The position numbers were made by a program, and so were the translations under genes. A DNA stretch of 64,000 nucleotides from Pseudomonas putida NBRC 14164 (GTDB lineage: Bacteria; Pseudomonadota; Gammaproteobacteria; Pseudomonadales; Pseudomonadaceae), in NCBI RefSeq assembly GCF_000412675.1, contig NC_021505.1, forward strand, positions 1,544,501-1,608,500, read 5' to 3'. The notes beneath the pieces are model-generated. The model was not told the origin of the DNA. It made no database searches and saw only the letters and a list, made by a program, of their open reading frames with translations. Below are positions 18,717 to 31,529 of this stretch, piece by piece; within the stretch, counting starts at the first letter, position 1, and every line of letters begins with the position of its first letter.

Positions 18717-19736
18717 ATGCTGGTGATGCGCCCCGCGCAAATGGCTGATCTGAACGAAGTGCAGCGCATGGCTGCAGACAGCCCCATTGGTGTCACCTCG
18801 CTGCCGGACGACGCTGCTCGCCTGGGCGACAAGATCGCCGCTTCCGAGACTTCCTTCGCCGCCGAGGTCAGCTTCAACGGCGAGGAAAGCTATTTCTTTG
18901 TGCTCGAAGACAGCGAGACTGGCAAGCTGGCAGGCTGCTCGGCCATTGTCGCTTCGGCTGGGTATTCCGAGCCTTTCTATAGTTTTCGTAACGAGACCTT
19001 CGTGCACGCTTCGCGCGAGCTGAAGATCCACAACAAGATCCACGTGCTGTCGTTGTGTCATGACCTGACCGGCAACAGCCTGCTGACCAGCTTCTATGTA
19101 TTGCCGGAGCTGGTGAACAGCGGCTGGGCCGAGCTCAATTCGCGCGGTCGCCTGCTGTTCATGGCCGCGCACCCGGAGCGTTTCGCCGACTCGGTAGTGA
19201 CCGAAATCGTCGGCTACAGCGACGAGAATGGCGAATCGCCGTTCTGGGATGCCATCGGCCGCAATTTCTTCGACCTCAACTACTCCGACGCCGAGCGCCT
19301 GTGTGGCCTGAAGAGCCGAACCTTCCTCGCCGAACTGATGCCGCACTACCCGATCTACGTGCCGCTGCTGCCCGATGAGGCGCAGGAAGCCATGGGCCAG
19401 GTGCACCCCCGCGCGCAGATCACCTTCGACATCCTCATGCGCGAAGGCTTCGAAACCGAGCACTACATCGACATCTTCGACGGTGGCCCGACCCTGCATG
19501 CGCGCACCTCGGGCATTCGCTCGATTGCCCAGAGCCGCTCGGCGCCGGTGAAAATCGAGGACGCCCCAGGCAAGGGCGGGCGCCCGTACCTGGTGTGCAA
19601 TGGCCAGTTGCAGGACTACCGCGCGGTGCTGCTGGACCTGGATTGGGTGCCCGGCAAACCGGTGTGCCTGAGCCTGGCGGCGGCCGATGCGCTGGGTGTG
19701 GGCGAGGGTGGCAGCGTGCGCCTGGTCGCGGTCTGA
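18717..19736 (+). CDS. aruF: Arginine/ornithine N-succinyltransferase, alpha subunit
   Basis: 339 residues of the AstA family. It forms a heterodimer with AruG that moves succinyl from succinyl-CoA to the alpha-amino group of arginine or ornithine, the first step of the pathway. The N-terminus MLVMRPAQMADLNEVQRMA begins a GNAT-like fold, and HNKIHVLSLCHDLTGNSLLTSFYV is conserved in AstA. AAAGGAG lies eight bases before the ATG. It is about 40% like the next gene by eye, so the pair is a tandem duplication. Confidence 0.95.
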   Translation: MLVMRPAQMADLNEVQRMAADSPIGVTSLPDDAARLGDKIAASETSFAAEVSFNGEESYFFVLEDSETGKLAGCSAIVASAGYSEPFYSFRNETFVHASRELKIHNKIHVLSLCHDLTGNSLLTSFYVLPELVNSGWAELNSRGRLLFMAAHPERFADSVVTEIVGYSDENGESPFWDAIGRNFFDLNYSDAERLCGLKSRTFLAELMPHYPIYVPLLPDEAQEAMGQVHPRAQITFDILMREGFETEHYIDIFDGGPTLHARTSGIRSIAQSRSAPVKIEDAPGKGGRPYLVCNGQLQDYRAVLLDLDWVPGKPVCLSLAAADALGVGEGGSVRLVAV

Positions 19737-19814
19737 GGTCTGGTAACAGACGTTTCGGGATTGATGCGTTAGAAGAGTTTTGCGCCGGCCGACGCCGCCG
19801 CACAAGGAGATAGC

Positions 19815-20843
19815 ATGATCGTTCGTCCTGTACGCAGCAGCGATTTGCCTGCGTTGATCGAATTGGCACGCAGCACCGGTACCACCGGGCTGACCACGCT
19901 GCCGGCCAACGAAGAACGCCTGGGGCATCGCGTTGGCTGGGCGGAAAAGAGCTTCCGTGGCGAAGCCGAGCGTGGCGACACCGATTACCTGTTCGTGCTG
20001 GAAAACGACGAAGGCCTGGTGGTCGGCATCAGTGCCATCGCCGGTGCCGTCGGCCTGCGCGAGCCTTGGTACAACTATCGGGTCGGCCTTACCGTCAGCG
20101 CTTCGCAGGAGCTTAAGATCTATCGCGAAATCCCCACCCTGTTCCTTGCCAACGACCTGACCGGCAATTCCGAGCTGTGCTCGCTGTTCCTGCGCAGCGA
20201 TCACCGCTCCGGGCTCAATGGCCGCCTGCTGTCGCGTGCGCGGATGCTGTTCATTGCCGAGTTCCCGGAGCTGTTTGGCAAGAAGATCATTGCCGAAATG
20301 CGCGGTATGTCCGACGAGCAGGGGCGTTCGCCTTTCTGGGAAAGCCTTGGCCGGCATTTCTTCAAGATGGAGTTCAGCCAGGCGGACTACCTGACCGGTG
20401 TTGGCAACAAGTCGTTCATCGCCGAGCTGATGCCCAAGTTCCCCCTGTACACCTGCTTCCTGTCCGAGGCGGCGCGCGACGTGATCGGCCGCGTGCACGT
20501 CGACACCGAGCCGGCGCTGGCCATGCTCAAGCAGGAAGGCTTCAACTACCAGGGCTATGTCGACATCTTCGACGCAGGCCCGGCCATCGAGTGTGATACC
20601 GCCAAGATCCGCGCGGTGCGCGAGAGCCAGACGCTGGTGCTGGCGGTGGGCACGCCGGGCGACGACGCCACCCCTTACATCATCCACAACCGCAAACGCG
20701 ACGATTGCCGCATCACTGCCGCGCCTGCGCGGCTGGCCGCCGGTACCTTGGTGGTCGACCCGTTGACCGCCAAGCGTCTGCGCATGGGTGCCGGCGACAA
20801 CGTGCGTGCCGTGCCGCTATCGGCCAGCCGGGAGGCCCAGTAA
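19815..20843 (+). CDS. aruG: Arginine N-succinyltransferase, beta subunit
   Basis: 342 residues, paralogue of AruF: MIVRPVRSSDLPALIELAR at the start, then EIPTLFLANDLTGNSELCSLF in the same place as the AruF motif. In enteric bacteria a single AstA does this job; the two-gene arrangement is typical of Pseudomonas. AAGGAG precedes the ATG. Its stop codon abuts the astD ATG with no gap, so translation is coupled. Confidence 0.95.
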   Translation: MIVRPVRSSDLPALIELARSTGTTGLTTLPANEERLGHRVGWAEKSFRGEAERGDTDYLFVLENDEGLVVGISAIAGAVGLREPWYNYRVGLTVSASQELKIYREIPTLFLANDLTGNSELCSLFLRSDHRSGLNGRLLSRARMLFIAEFPELFGKKIIAEMRGMSDEQGRSPFWESLGRHFFKMEFSQADYLTGVGNKSFIAELMPKFPLYTCFLSEAARDVIGRVHVDTEPALAMLKQEGFNYQGYVDIFDAGPAIECDTAKIRAVRESQTLVLAVGTPGDDATPYIIHNRKRDDCRITAAPARLAAGTLVVDPLTAKRLRMGAGDNVRAVPLSASREAQ

Positions 20844-22307
<1,464 letters not shown>

Positions 22308-22330
22308 CAACAGGTCACGGAGCCTAGCCG

Positions 22331-23680
22331 ATGAAATCCTATGAAGTGAATTTTGATGGCCTGGTGGGGCCTACCCACAACTATGGCGGCCTGTCTTACG
22401 GCAACGTGGCTTCGCAGAGCAACAGCCAGCAGGGTTCCAACCCGCGCGAAGCCGCGCGCCAGGGCCTGGCGAAAATGAAAGCGCTGGCCGACATGGGCTT
22501 CAAGCAGGGCGTGTTGGCGCCCCAAGAACGACCGGATGTGGCTGCGCTGCGCCGCCTGGGCTTTAGCGGCAGCGATGCCGAGGTGATCCAGCGTGCTGCC
22601 AAAGAGGCCATGCCCCTGCTGGTGGCCAGTTGCTCGGCGTCGAGCATGTGGGTGGCCAATGCCGCCACGGTCAGCCCCAGTGCCGACACTGCAGATGGCC
22701 GCGTGCATTTCACCGCCGCCAACCTGAACTGCAAGTATCACCGCAGCATTGAGCACCCGACCACCAGCCGTGTGCTGGGCGCCATGTTCAACAACGAGAA
22801 ACACTTTGCCCACCACGAAGCATTGCCTGCCGTGGCACAGTTCGGTGACGAGGGCGCGGCCAACCACACGCGTTTCTGCCGTGCCTATGGCGACGCGGGT
22901 GTGGAGTTCTTCGTCTATGGCCGCAGTGCGTTCGACAGCCGTTACCCGGCGCCGCAGAAATACCCGGCCCGGCAAACCCTGGAAGCCTCGCAGGCCGTGG
23001 CCCGGCTGCATGGGCTGAGGGGTGGCGGGGTGGTCTACGCTCAACAGAACCCTGCAGTGATCGACCAGGGCGTGTTCCACAACGATGTGATTTCGGTGGG
23101 CAACGGCGAGGTGCTGTTCTACCACGAGGACGCTTTCCTCGAGACCGACGCGGTGCTTGGCCAGCTGCGAGCTAAACTGGCCAGCAAGGGTGGCAACTTC
23201 CAGGCCATCTGTGTACCGCGGGCAGCGGTGGCGGTAGAGGATGCCGTGCGCTCCTACCTGTTCAACAGCCAACTGCTCAGCCGCGATGACGGTTCCATGC
23301 TGCTGGTGGTGCCGGAAGAGTGCCGCAACAATGAGCGGGTCTGGGCCTACCTGGGCCAGCTGACCAGCCAGGGTGGCCCGGTGAAGGAGGTCAAGGTATT
23401 CGACCTCAAGCAAAGCATGCAGAACGGCGGCGGCCCGGCTTGCCTGCGTTTGCGCGTGGCGTTGAAAGAATCGGAACTGGCGGCGGTCAACCAAGGCGTT
23501 ATCATGACCGCCCCGCTGTACGACACCCTGGTGCAGTGGGTCGACAAGCATTACCGCGATCGCCTGGGCGAAGCGGACCTGGCCGACCCGCAACTGCTGG
23601 TGGAATGCCGTACGGCACTGGACCAATTGACCCAGATCCTGAAGTTGGGCTCGGTATACCCGTTCCAACGCCAACCTTGA
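22331..23680 (+). CDS. astB: N-succinylarginine dihydrolase
   Basis: 449 residues, close to the E. coli enzyme. It splits N2-succinylarginine into succinylornithine, CO2 and two ammonia (second step; AruB). The N-terminus [17 protein letters not shown] is invariant in the family. The catalytic cysteine is in [16 protein letters not shown] and an active-site histidine is in [16 protein letters not shown]. It belongs to the amidinotransferase fold. It lies 23 bases after astD. Confidence 0.96.
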   Translation: MKSYEVNFDGLVGPTHNYGGLSYGNVASQSNSQQGSNPREAARQGLAKMKALADMGFKQGVLAPQERPDVAALRRLGFSGSDAEVIQRAAKEAMPLLVASCSASSMWVANAATVSPSADTADGRVHFTAANLNCKYHRSIEHPTTSRVLGAMFNNEKHFAHHEALPAVAQFGDEGAANHTRFCRAYGDAGVEFFVYGRSAFDSRYPAPQKYPARQTLEASQAVARLHGLRGGGVVYAQQNPAVIDQGVFHNDVISVGNGEVLFYHEDAFLETDAVLGQLRAKLASKGGNFQAICVPRAAVAVEDAVRSYLFNSQLLSRDDGSMLLVVPEECRNNERVWAYLGQLTSQGGPVKEVKVFDLKQSMQNGGGPACLRLRVALKESELAAVNQGVIMTAPLYDTLVQWVDKHYRDRLGEADLADPQLLVECRTALDQLTQILKLGSVYPFQRQP

Positions 23681-23694
23681 AGAGAGACTTTGCA

Positions 23695-23985
23695 ATGACC
23701 GACGCCCTGCGCCTGATCCTCGAAGATGAAGACGGCACCCAGCTGGAAACCTCCTGCACCCGCTTTGCCGTGGTTTGGCAAGGCAAGGAAGTGTGGATTC
23801 AGCAGGACGGCCGTGGCCAGCTGCTGATCGGTGTGGACGTCGACGAAGACGACACCGAATACGCCAACCTGCTGCTGCGCCCGATGGCCACCAACCTGGT
23901 CAGCCTGCAGCTGGAAATGGAGCCGGCCGAGGTTGGCGAAGACGACGATCACGTCCATGGCCCCGACTGCGGCCACCACCACTAA
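23695..23985 (+). CDS. Small acidic protein with His-rich C-terminus, in the ast operon
   Basis: 96 residues, starting [18 protein letters not shown], with AGAGA upstream of the ATG. The body is acidic and predicted beta-rich ([20 protein letters not shown]), with no signal or membrane segment. It ends in a metal-binding-like tail [11 protein letters not shown] (four His, one Cys in eleven residues). It fits 14 bases after astB and 10 before astE, so it is certainly part of the operon. Homologues in Pseudomonas have carried vague labels such as topoisomerase II, which the sequence does not support. Binding of zinc for the metalloenzyme AstE is a possibility from position and tail only. Confidence 0.85.
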   Translation: MTDALRLILEDEDGTQLETSCTRFAVVWQGKEVWIQQDGRGQLLIGVDVDEDDTEYANLLLRPMATNLVSLQLEMEPAEVGEDDDHVHGPDCGHHH

Positions 23986-23995
23986 GGAAGTCCCT

Positions 23996-25003
23996 ATGCT
24001 CGCCCTTGGCAAATTGCTTGAGCTGACCCTCACCGATCACGAACCGGCCGAGAAGACCCAAGTGACACCCAAGGGCGCGCGTTTGCGCTGGCTCGGGGAG
24101 GGCGCGCTCGAAGTGCGCCCCGCCGAAAACGATGATTGCGGGCTGGACTTGCTGTTGTCTGCTGGCATCCATGGCAACGAAACGGCGCCGATCGAATTGC
24201 TCGAACGACTGCTGCACGGCGTGGCCAACGGCAAGATCAAACCCAAGGCACGGCTGCTGTTCCTGTTCGGCAACCCTGCGGCGATCCGCAAGGGTGAGCG
24301 CTTCATCGAGCAGGACATCAACCGGCTGTTCAATGGCCGCCATGAGCTTTCCAGTGGTTTCGAAGCCTTGCGTGCCGCCGAGCTGGAACAGTTCGCCCGG
24401 GTGTTCTTCAGCAAGCCGGGGCGTAGCCGCCTGCATTACGACCTGCATACCGCCATCCGCGGTTCGAAGATCGAGCAATTCGCCTTGTACCCCTATAAAG
24501 AGGGGCGCAAGCACTCCCGTCGCGAACTGGCGCGCCTGGCGGCAGCCGGCATGGAGGCGGTGCTGCTGCAGAGCAAATCCTCCATCACTTTCAGTGCCTT
24601 TACCTACGAACAGCTGGAGGCCGAAGCCTTCACCCTCGAGCTGGGCAAGGCCCGCCCGTTCGGCCAGAACGAGCAGGTCAACCTCGACCGGCTGGAGCAG
24701 CGCCTGATCCAGATCATCGAAGGCACCGAGCCAGAGGGTGAGGGCTCGCTGGATGGCCTGCAGCTGTTCAGCGTCGCCCGCGAAATCATCAAGCACAGCG
24801 ACAGTTTCCACCTGCATTTGCCGGCGGACATCGAGAACTTTTCCGAGTTGAGCAAGGGTTACCTGCTGGCCGAAGACCTGGCCGAGACGCGCTGGGTGGT
24901 CGAGGAGGAGGGCGCGCGCATCATCTTCCCCAACCCCAGGGTGAAGAACGGCTTGCGCGCGGGGATTCTCATTGTGCCGGATTCGGGGCAGCGGCTGGGC
25001 TGA
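23996..25003 (+). CDS. astE: Succinylglutamate desuccinylase
   Basis: 335 residues, a zinc-dependent M14-like amidohydrolase (AruE). It releases glutamate and succinate in the last step of arginine catabolism. The zinc ligands appear as [13 protein letters not shown] (H-x-x-E) and the histidine of [10 protein letters not shown]. It is the last gene of the ast operon. No clear terminator follows; the next gene is convergent 42 bases away. Confidence 0.95.
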   Translation: MLALGKLLELTLTDHEPAEKTQVTPKGARLRWLGEGALEVRPAENDDCGLDLLLSAGIHGNETAPIELLERLLHGVANGKIKPKARLLFLFGNPAAIRKGERFIEQDINRLFNGRHELSSGFEALRAAELEQFARVFFSKPGRSRLHYDLHTAIRGSKIEQFALYPYKEGRKHSRRELARLAAAGMEAVLLQSKSSITFSAFTYEQLEAEAFTLELGKARPFGQNEQVNLDRLEQRLIQIIEGTEPEGEGSLDGLQLFSVAREIIKHSDSFHLHLPADIENFSELSKGYLLAEDLAETRWVVEEEGARIIFPNPRVKNGLRAGILIVPDSGQRLG

Positions 25004-25045
25004 TGGCGGAGGTGGTGCCCGTCCCGGCGCACCACATGGGCTCGC

Positions 25046-26239
25046 TCAGTAGTAGGTGCGTACTGGCAGGCCCAGTTCCATTCGCAGCGCGTTTTCGTTG
25101 AAGGGTGATGGGTTGGTGTCGGTTGGCGCCGTGTCGGGGTTATTGTCGAAATCGTACAGAGGGCCGCTCGGCAGGCCAATTGCTTGCAGGTGTGCGTTGT
25201 CGACCTGAATCTGCCTGCGATCGATAGTGCTGATTAAGGTGTGGCCAGGTACCGTCGTACCGTTGAAGGCGCTGTACGCTTCGCACAAGCAACGGTAAAA
25301 GTCGAGCAGCGGCAAATTGTCGCTGTCCGAGCGCGTCAGGTTGAATGCCAGGTTTCCGCCCTCGGCCGGCAAGCCGGCTACCCACTCCAGTTTGCTGTCT
25401 CGTCGCAGGTAATGGTCGCTGTCGGTCGGGTCTGAGGTGTGCACGTCGAAACGGGTGGCCAGCTGTGTTTCGGTAACCCGTATCCAGGACCGTTTCGCCA
25501 GTTGAGTCAGAAGTTGCTGGCCGCAATCGGTGTGGCAAAGAAACACCAGGTGGTTGTGAACGGCCTGTTTGAAGGTGTCGCTGCCTTGTATGTCGAGTGT
25601 GTTGTTGGCGAGTGCGGCGAGCGGGACGGAGAGGGGTTGCTCGAAGCGGGCGTCACCCGCCTGGTTACGGGCATAAATGACTGATTCATGGGGGTCGTCG
25701 ACCAGGATATGACCGTCGATTCCCTGGATATGACCGCCGATACCGCCGCTCGCCGAGCCACGCTTGATGAATGTCAGCCCCTGGCCCACGTTGATTTGTG
25801 CATCGCTGCTGCCGGTGAAGACCTCGGTGATGCCGCCGCCGGTGGTGATGTGCGCGCGGCCTTTTGCGGCCTGAATGATCACAGGCGTCTTCACTTCCTT
25901 CGCCACGCGGACGTTGGCCTCACCCGATGCTGTTCTGATGATCAGGGTTTGTCTGTGCGTAGGCGCGAGGATGAACCTCTTGTTGCCGACCATGGCTTTG
26001 AGGTGGCAGTCGTAGGCGGAAATGTCGACATCGACCGCCGAGGCATGGCTCTGAATCACCATGTGGTGCTTGCCCGGGATCTGGCCCTGATCGAACCATA
26101 CCTGTTCCAGAAGGACGTCTATCTTGTCGTCCCGGTATTCGTAGAAGCGATGAACGGCTTGGCCATCGATGGACGTGTCTGCCTGCTGTTGAAAACCGCT
26201 GGTCCTGCCAGAAATGAAATAGACGGGGTTGGGGTGCAT
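25046..26239 (-). CDS. M91-type effector-like protein with degenerate HExxH (probable pseudoenzyme)
   Basis: 397 residues with no signal peptide. Residues about 60-190 are short beta-forming repeats rich in Gly, Thr and Ile (TTGGGITEVFTGSSDAQINV), suggesting a beta-solenoid. The C-terminal 170 residues follow the layout I know from peptidase M91 (NleD/HopH1-like) effectors: FLCHTDCGQQLLTQL at 233-247, then AYSAFNGT at 321-328, and the closing FNENALRMELGLPVRTYY at 380-397. The zinc-binding helix that should read HELIHA is RCLCEA (316-321), and the usual acidic third-ligand segment before AIGL is DNAHLQ, so catalysis is unlikely. G+C looks lower than in its neighbours and it is an insertion between two core operons, which suggests acquisition. 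The RBS is weak. Confidence 0.65.
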   Translation of the reverse strand: MHPNPVYFISGRTSGFQQQADTSIDGQAVHRFYEYRDDKIDVLLEQVWFDQGQIPGKHHMVIQSHASAVDVDISAYDCHLKAMVGNKRFILAPTHRQTLIIRTASGEANVRVAKEVKTPVIIQAAKGRAHITTGGGITEVFTGSSDAQINVGQGLTFIKRGSASGGIGGHIQGIDGHILVDDPHESVIYARNQAGDARFEQPLSVPLAALANNTLDIQGSDTFKQAVHNHLVFLCHTDCGQQLLTQLAKRSWIRVTETQLATRFDVHTSDPTDSDHYLRRDSKLEWVAGLPAEGGNLAFNLTRSDSDNLPLLDFYRCLCEAYSAFNGTTVPGHTLISTIDRRQIQVDNAHLQAIGLPSGPLYDFDNNPDTAPTDTNPSPFNENALRMELGLPVRTYY

Positions 26240-26546
26240 GAGAAGGCTCGCTTGCTGTGGATGGGGGGGCGGCGGTTGTCGCTGCGGCCAAAGCTAAAGG
26301 GTTGTGCAGGCGAGGAGTGGTACTTATCTAGGGGCAAGATGGACGAGGAGGGGGCGTTGTGACGAGGCGCTGAACCGTATAGCCTCCACTTTGAAGTCCG
26401 AAATGACGATTTCATGCCGATTGACCGTTTCGGGCGTATAAACACACTGCATCCGCCGTTCAGGCTGGATATAATGGCGCCCTTTGCCGTCGTTTCGTCG
26501 ATTCGACGTATCAGCCCAAACGGCCGCCGTTTCCGTGGAAGAACCT
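26240..26546 (+). other. Divergent control region before alaS
   Basis: 307 bases with no gene. TATAAT at 26470-26475 is a good -10 for alaS, with a poor -35 (CTGCAT-like) 17-18 bases before. The half nearest the M91-like gene has no clear promoter for it. Confidence 0.55.
26446..26475 (+). promoter_or_regulatory. Probable sigma-70 promoter of alaS
   Basis: A perfect -10 hexamer TATAAT lies about 70 bases upstream of the alaS ATG; the -35 is weak. Confidence 0.5.
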
Positions 26547-29171
<2,625 letters not shown>

Positions 29172-29177
29172 GATGAA

Positions 29178-29208
29178 GGGGCCGGCGGTCTAGTCGCCGG
29201 CCTCTTCA
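29178..29208 (+). terminator. Possible terminator between alaS and lysC
   Basis: GCCGGCG and CGCCGGC pair with a seven-base loop, followed by a T-rich but interrupted stretch. Read-through into lysC is likely. Confidence 0.45.
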
Positions 29209-29255
29209 TGTTGGATTGTTTTTTGGGGCCCTGTATGGGCTGAGGCACCATTGAA

Positions 29256-30491
29256 ATGGCGTTGATCGTACAGAAATTTGGCGGCACCTCTGTCGGTTCC
29301 ATCGAGCGGATCGAGCAGGTAGCCGAAAAGGTCAAGAAACACCGTGAAGCGGGCGACGACCTGGTGGTTGTGCTGTCGGCCATGAGCGGTGAAACCAATC
29401 GCCTGATCGACCTGGCCAAGCAGATCACCGATCAGCCGGTTCCGCGTGAACTGGACGTGATCGTGTCGACCGGTGAGCAGGTCACCATCGCCCTGCTGAC
29501 CATGGCCTTGATCAAGCGTGGTGTGCCAGCGGTGTCCTACACCGGCAACCAGGTGCGCATCCTCACCGACAGCTCGCACAACAAGGCGCGCATCCTGCAG
29601 ATCGACGACCAGAAGATTCGTGCCGACCTCAAGGAAGGCCGTGTGGTCGTGGTAGCAGGCTTCCAGGGCGTCGACGAGCACGGCAGCATCACTACCCTGG
29701 GCCGTGGCGGCTCCGATACCACTGGCGTGGCCCTGGCGGCGGCGCTGAAGGCTGACGAGTGCCAGATCTACACCGACGTCGATGGCGTCTACACCACCGA
29801 CCCGCGCGTTGTGCCACAGGCCCGTCGCCTGGAGAAGATCACCTTCGAAGAGATGCTGGAAATGGCCAGCCTCGGTTCCAAGGTGCTGCAGATCCGTTCG
29901 GTGGAGTTCGCCGGCAAGTACAACGTACCGCTGCGCGTGCTGCACAGCTTCAAGGAGGGTCCGGGTACCCTCATTACCATTGATGAAGAGGAATCCATGG
30001 AACAGCCGATCATTTCCGGTATCGCCTTCAACCGTGATGAAGCCAAGCTGACCATTCGCGGCGTGCCGGACACCCCAGGTGTGGCCTTCAAGATCCTCGG
30101 CCCGATCAGCGCTTCGAACATCGAAGTCGACATGATCGTGCAGAACGTTGCCCACGATAACACCACCGACTTCACCTTCACCGTACACCGCAACGAGTAC
30201 GAGAGCGCGAAAAACGTGCTGGAAAACACTGCCCGCGAAATCGGTGCCCGTGAAGTGATCGGCGACACCAAGATCGCCAAGGTCTCGATCGTTGGCGTCG
30301 GCATGCGTTCGCACGCCGGTGTTGCCAGCCGCATGTTCGAAGCGCTGGCCAAGGAGAGCATCAACATCCAGATGATCTCCACCTCCGAGATCAAGGTTTC
30401 GGTAGTGATCGAAGAGAAGTACCTGGAGCTGGCTGTGCGCGCGCTGCACACCGCGTTCGAGCTCGACGCACCTGTGCGACAGGGCGAGTAA
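29256..30491 (+). CDS. lysC: Aspartate kinase
   Basis: 411 residues, monofunctional aspartokinase. It makes aspartyl phosphate for Lys, Met, Thr and diaminopimelate. The N-terminal KFGGTSVGS kinase motif is followed by GRGGSDTTGVALAAAL, and two ACT domains fill the last 150 residues (VPDTPGVAFKILG and VGVGMRSHAGVASRMF), the sites of lysine/threonine feedback. Only 84 bases separate it from alaS and I see no lysine riboswitch. An internal ATG with its own upstream GAGG at 29998 could yield a free regulatory beta subunit, as in Bacillus. Confidence 0.97.
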   Translation: MALIVQKFGGTSVGSIERIEQVAEKVKKHREAGDDLVVVLSAMSGETNRLIDLAKQITDQPVPRELDVIVSTGEQVTIALLTMALIKRGVPAVSYTGNQVRILTDSSHNKARILQIDDQKIRADLKEGRVVVVAGFQGVDEHGSITTLGRGGSDTTGVALAAALKADECQIYTDVDGVYTTDPRVVPQARRLEKITFEEMLEMASLGSKVLQIRSVEFAGKYNVPLRVLHSFKEGPGTLITIDEEESMEQPIISGIAFNRDEAKLTIRGVPDTPGVAFKILGPISASNIEVDMIVQNVAHDNTTDFTFTVHRNEYESAKNVLENTAREIGAREVIGDTKIAKVSIVGVGMRSHAGVASRMFEALAKESINIQMISTSEIKVSVVIEEKYLELAVRALHTAFELDAPVRQGE

Positions 30492-30503
30492 GGCGCTGCC
30501 AGG

Positions 30504-30528
30504 AAGGGCGCGGCTTGCCGCGCCCTTC
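30504..30528 (+). terminator. Terminator after lysC
   Basis: AAGGGCGCGGC and CCGCGCCCTT form a strong stem, followed by CGCGTTT; the T-run is short. Confidence 0.6.
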
Positions 30529-30656
30529 GCGTTTCTGCTCGCCACGCATGGCCTGTCCTGCCCTGTGTGGCGAGTAACGGGGCTAGGTCGTCGTCCACGA
30601 CCAGGCCCTGATACCAAAGACTGTTACCCCTGAATGTTTTGCGTAAGGAGAAAGCT

Positions 30657-30845
30657 ATGTTGATTCTGACTCGTCGGTGCGCCGAGAGCCTGATCATTGG
30701 AGACGGCGAGATCACCGTGACGGTGCTTGGCGTCAAAGGCAACCAGGTGCGTATTGGCGTCAGCGCCCCGAAAGAAGTGGCTGTTCACCGCGAGGAAATC
30801 TACCTGCGGATCAAGAAAGAGAAGGACGAGGAGCCAAGCCTTTAA
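30657..30845 (+). CDS. rsmA: Carbon storage / secondary metabolism regulator RsmA (CsrA)
   Basis: 62 residues, starting [16 protein letters not shown], with TAAGGAG nine bases before the ATG. The beta strands and the RNA-binding [12 protein letters not shown] segment are intact, including the arginine that contacts the GGA motif. It represses translation of target mRNAs and is titrated by Rsm small RNAs; targets in pseudomonads include motility and biofilm genes. The order alaS-lysC-rsmA-tRNA-Ser is conserved in Pseudomonas. Confidence 0.97.
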   Translation: MLILTRRCAESLIIGDGEITVTVLGVKGNQVRIGVSAPKEVAVHREEIYLRIKKEKDEEPSL

Positions 30846-30874
30846 TTCTTTTGAAGTTTTTTTAAAAAAAAGGG

Positions 30875-30903
30875 TTGCAAGCGAGGAAGATCCTGTTTAA
30901 TAT
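30875..30903 (+). promoter_or_regulatory. Sigma-70 promoter of tRNA-Ser
   Basis: TTGCAA, a 17-base spacer and TAATAT; the tRNA begins 15 bases after the -10. Confidence 0.75.
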
Positions 30904-30917
30904 TCGCCTCGTGTTGC

Positions 30918-31008
30918 GGTGAGGTGGCCGAGTGGCCGAAGGCGCTCCCCTGCTAAGGGAGTATACCTCATAAGGGTATCGGGGGTTCGAATCCCCCCTT
31001 CACCGCCA
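30918..31008 (+). tRNA. tRNA-Ser (anticodon GCT)
   Basis: 91 bases including an encoded CCA. The acceptor GGTGAGG pairs with CTTCACC. The anticodon arm CTCCCCTGCTAAGGGAG gives GCT, which reads AGC and AGU. The long variable arm (TACCTCATAAGGGTA) confirms a serine tRNA, and GGTTCGAATC is the T loop. Confidence 0.97.
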
Positions 31009-31072
31009 TTATTTGCGTAGGGCGCTGTAAACGGTAGGAACGCTAAGTAGTTGTTTTTAAACGAAAACGTTC

Positions 31073-31100
31073 TTGCAAAAATGTTTCAGCGACCTATAAT
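31073..31100 (+). promoter_or_regulatory. Sigma-70 promoter of the tRNA-Arg cluster
   Basis: TTGCAA, a 16-base spacer and TATAAT, 15 bases before the first tRNA-Arg. GCGCGG directly after the -10 resembles a GC-rich stringent discriminator. Confidence 0.8.
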
Positions 31101-31114
31101 GCGCGGCAAGACAC

Positions 31115-31191
31115 GGACTCATAGCTCAGCTGGATAGAGTACTCGGCTACGAACCGAGCGGTCGCAGGTTCGAATCCTGCTGAGTCCGCCA
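31115..31191 (+). tRNA. tRNA-Arg (anticodon ACG), copy 1
   Basis: 77 bases with encoded CCA. GGACTCA pairs with TGAGTCC, and CTCGGCTACGAACCGAG is the anticodon arm, giving ACG (A34 normally becomes inosine). Confidence 0.97.
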
Positions 31192-31262
31192 CTTTTGAAG
31201 TGGCTTTGTTTGCAAGGCTGCTTCAATCAACCAGTGGTAACTGGTCTAAAACTACCAATCGC

Positions 31263-31339
31263 GGACTCATAGCTCAGCTGGATAGAGTACTCGGCTACGA
31301 ACCGAGCGGTCGCAGGTTCGAATCCTGCTGAGTCCGCCA
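31263..31339 (+). tRNA. tRNA-Arg (anticodon ACG), copy 2
   Basis: Identical to copy 1 over all 77 bases. The 71-base spacer before it closely resembles the next spacer, so the array arose by tandem duplication. Confidence 0.97.
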
Positions 31340-31412
31340 CTTTCTTGAAGTGGCTCTGCTTGCACAGCTGCTTCAGTCAACCAGTGGTAACCTGGTCTAA
31401 AACTACCACCAC

Positions 31413-31489
31413 GGACTCATAGCTCAGCTGGATAGAGTACTCGGCTACGAACCGAGCGGTCGCAGGTTCGAATCCTGCTGAGTCCGCCA
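31413..31489 (+). tRNA. tRNA-Arg (anticodon ACG), copy 3
   Basis: Identical to copies 1 and 2. It is followed 14 bases later by a strong terminator that ends the array. Confidence 0.97.
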
Positions 31490-31502
31490 TATCCCATCAA
31501 GA

Positions 31503-31529
31503 AGCCCGCTCAGTTGAGCGGGCTTTTTG
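31503..31529 (+). terminator. Terminator of the tRNA-Arg array
   Basis: AGCCCGCTCA and TGAGCGGGCT pair with a two-base loop, followed by TTTTTG. Confidence 0.92.

Noticed and set aside
29172..29255. Lysine riboswitch before lysC
   Set aside because: Only 84 bases are available, and no L-box-like structure is visible.
31115..31489. Regular repeats resembling a CRISPR array
   Set aside because: The repeats are whole tRNA-Arg genes with near-identical spacers.
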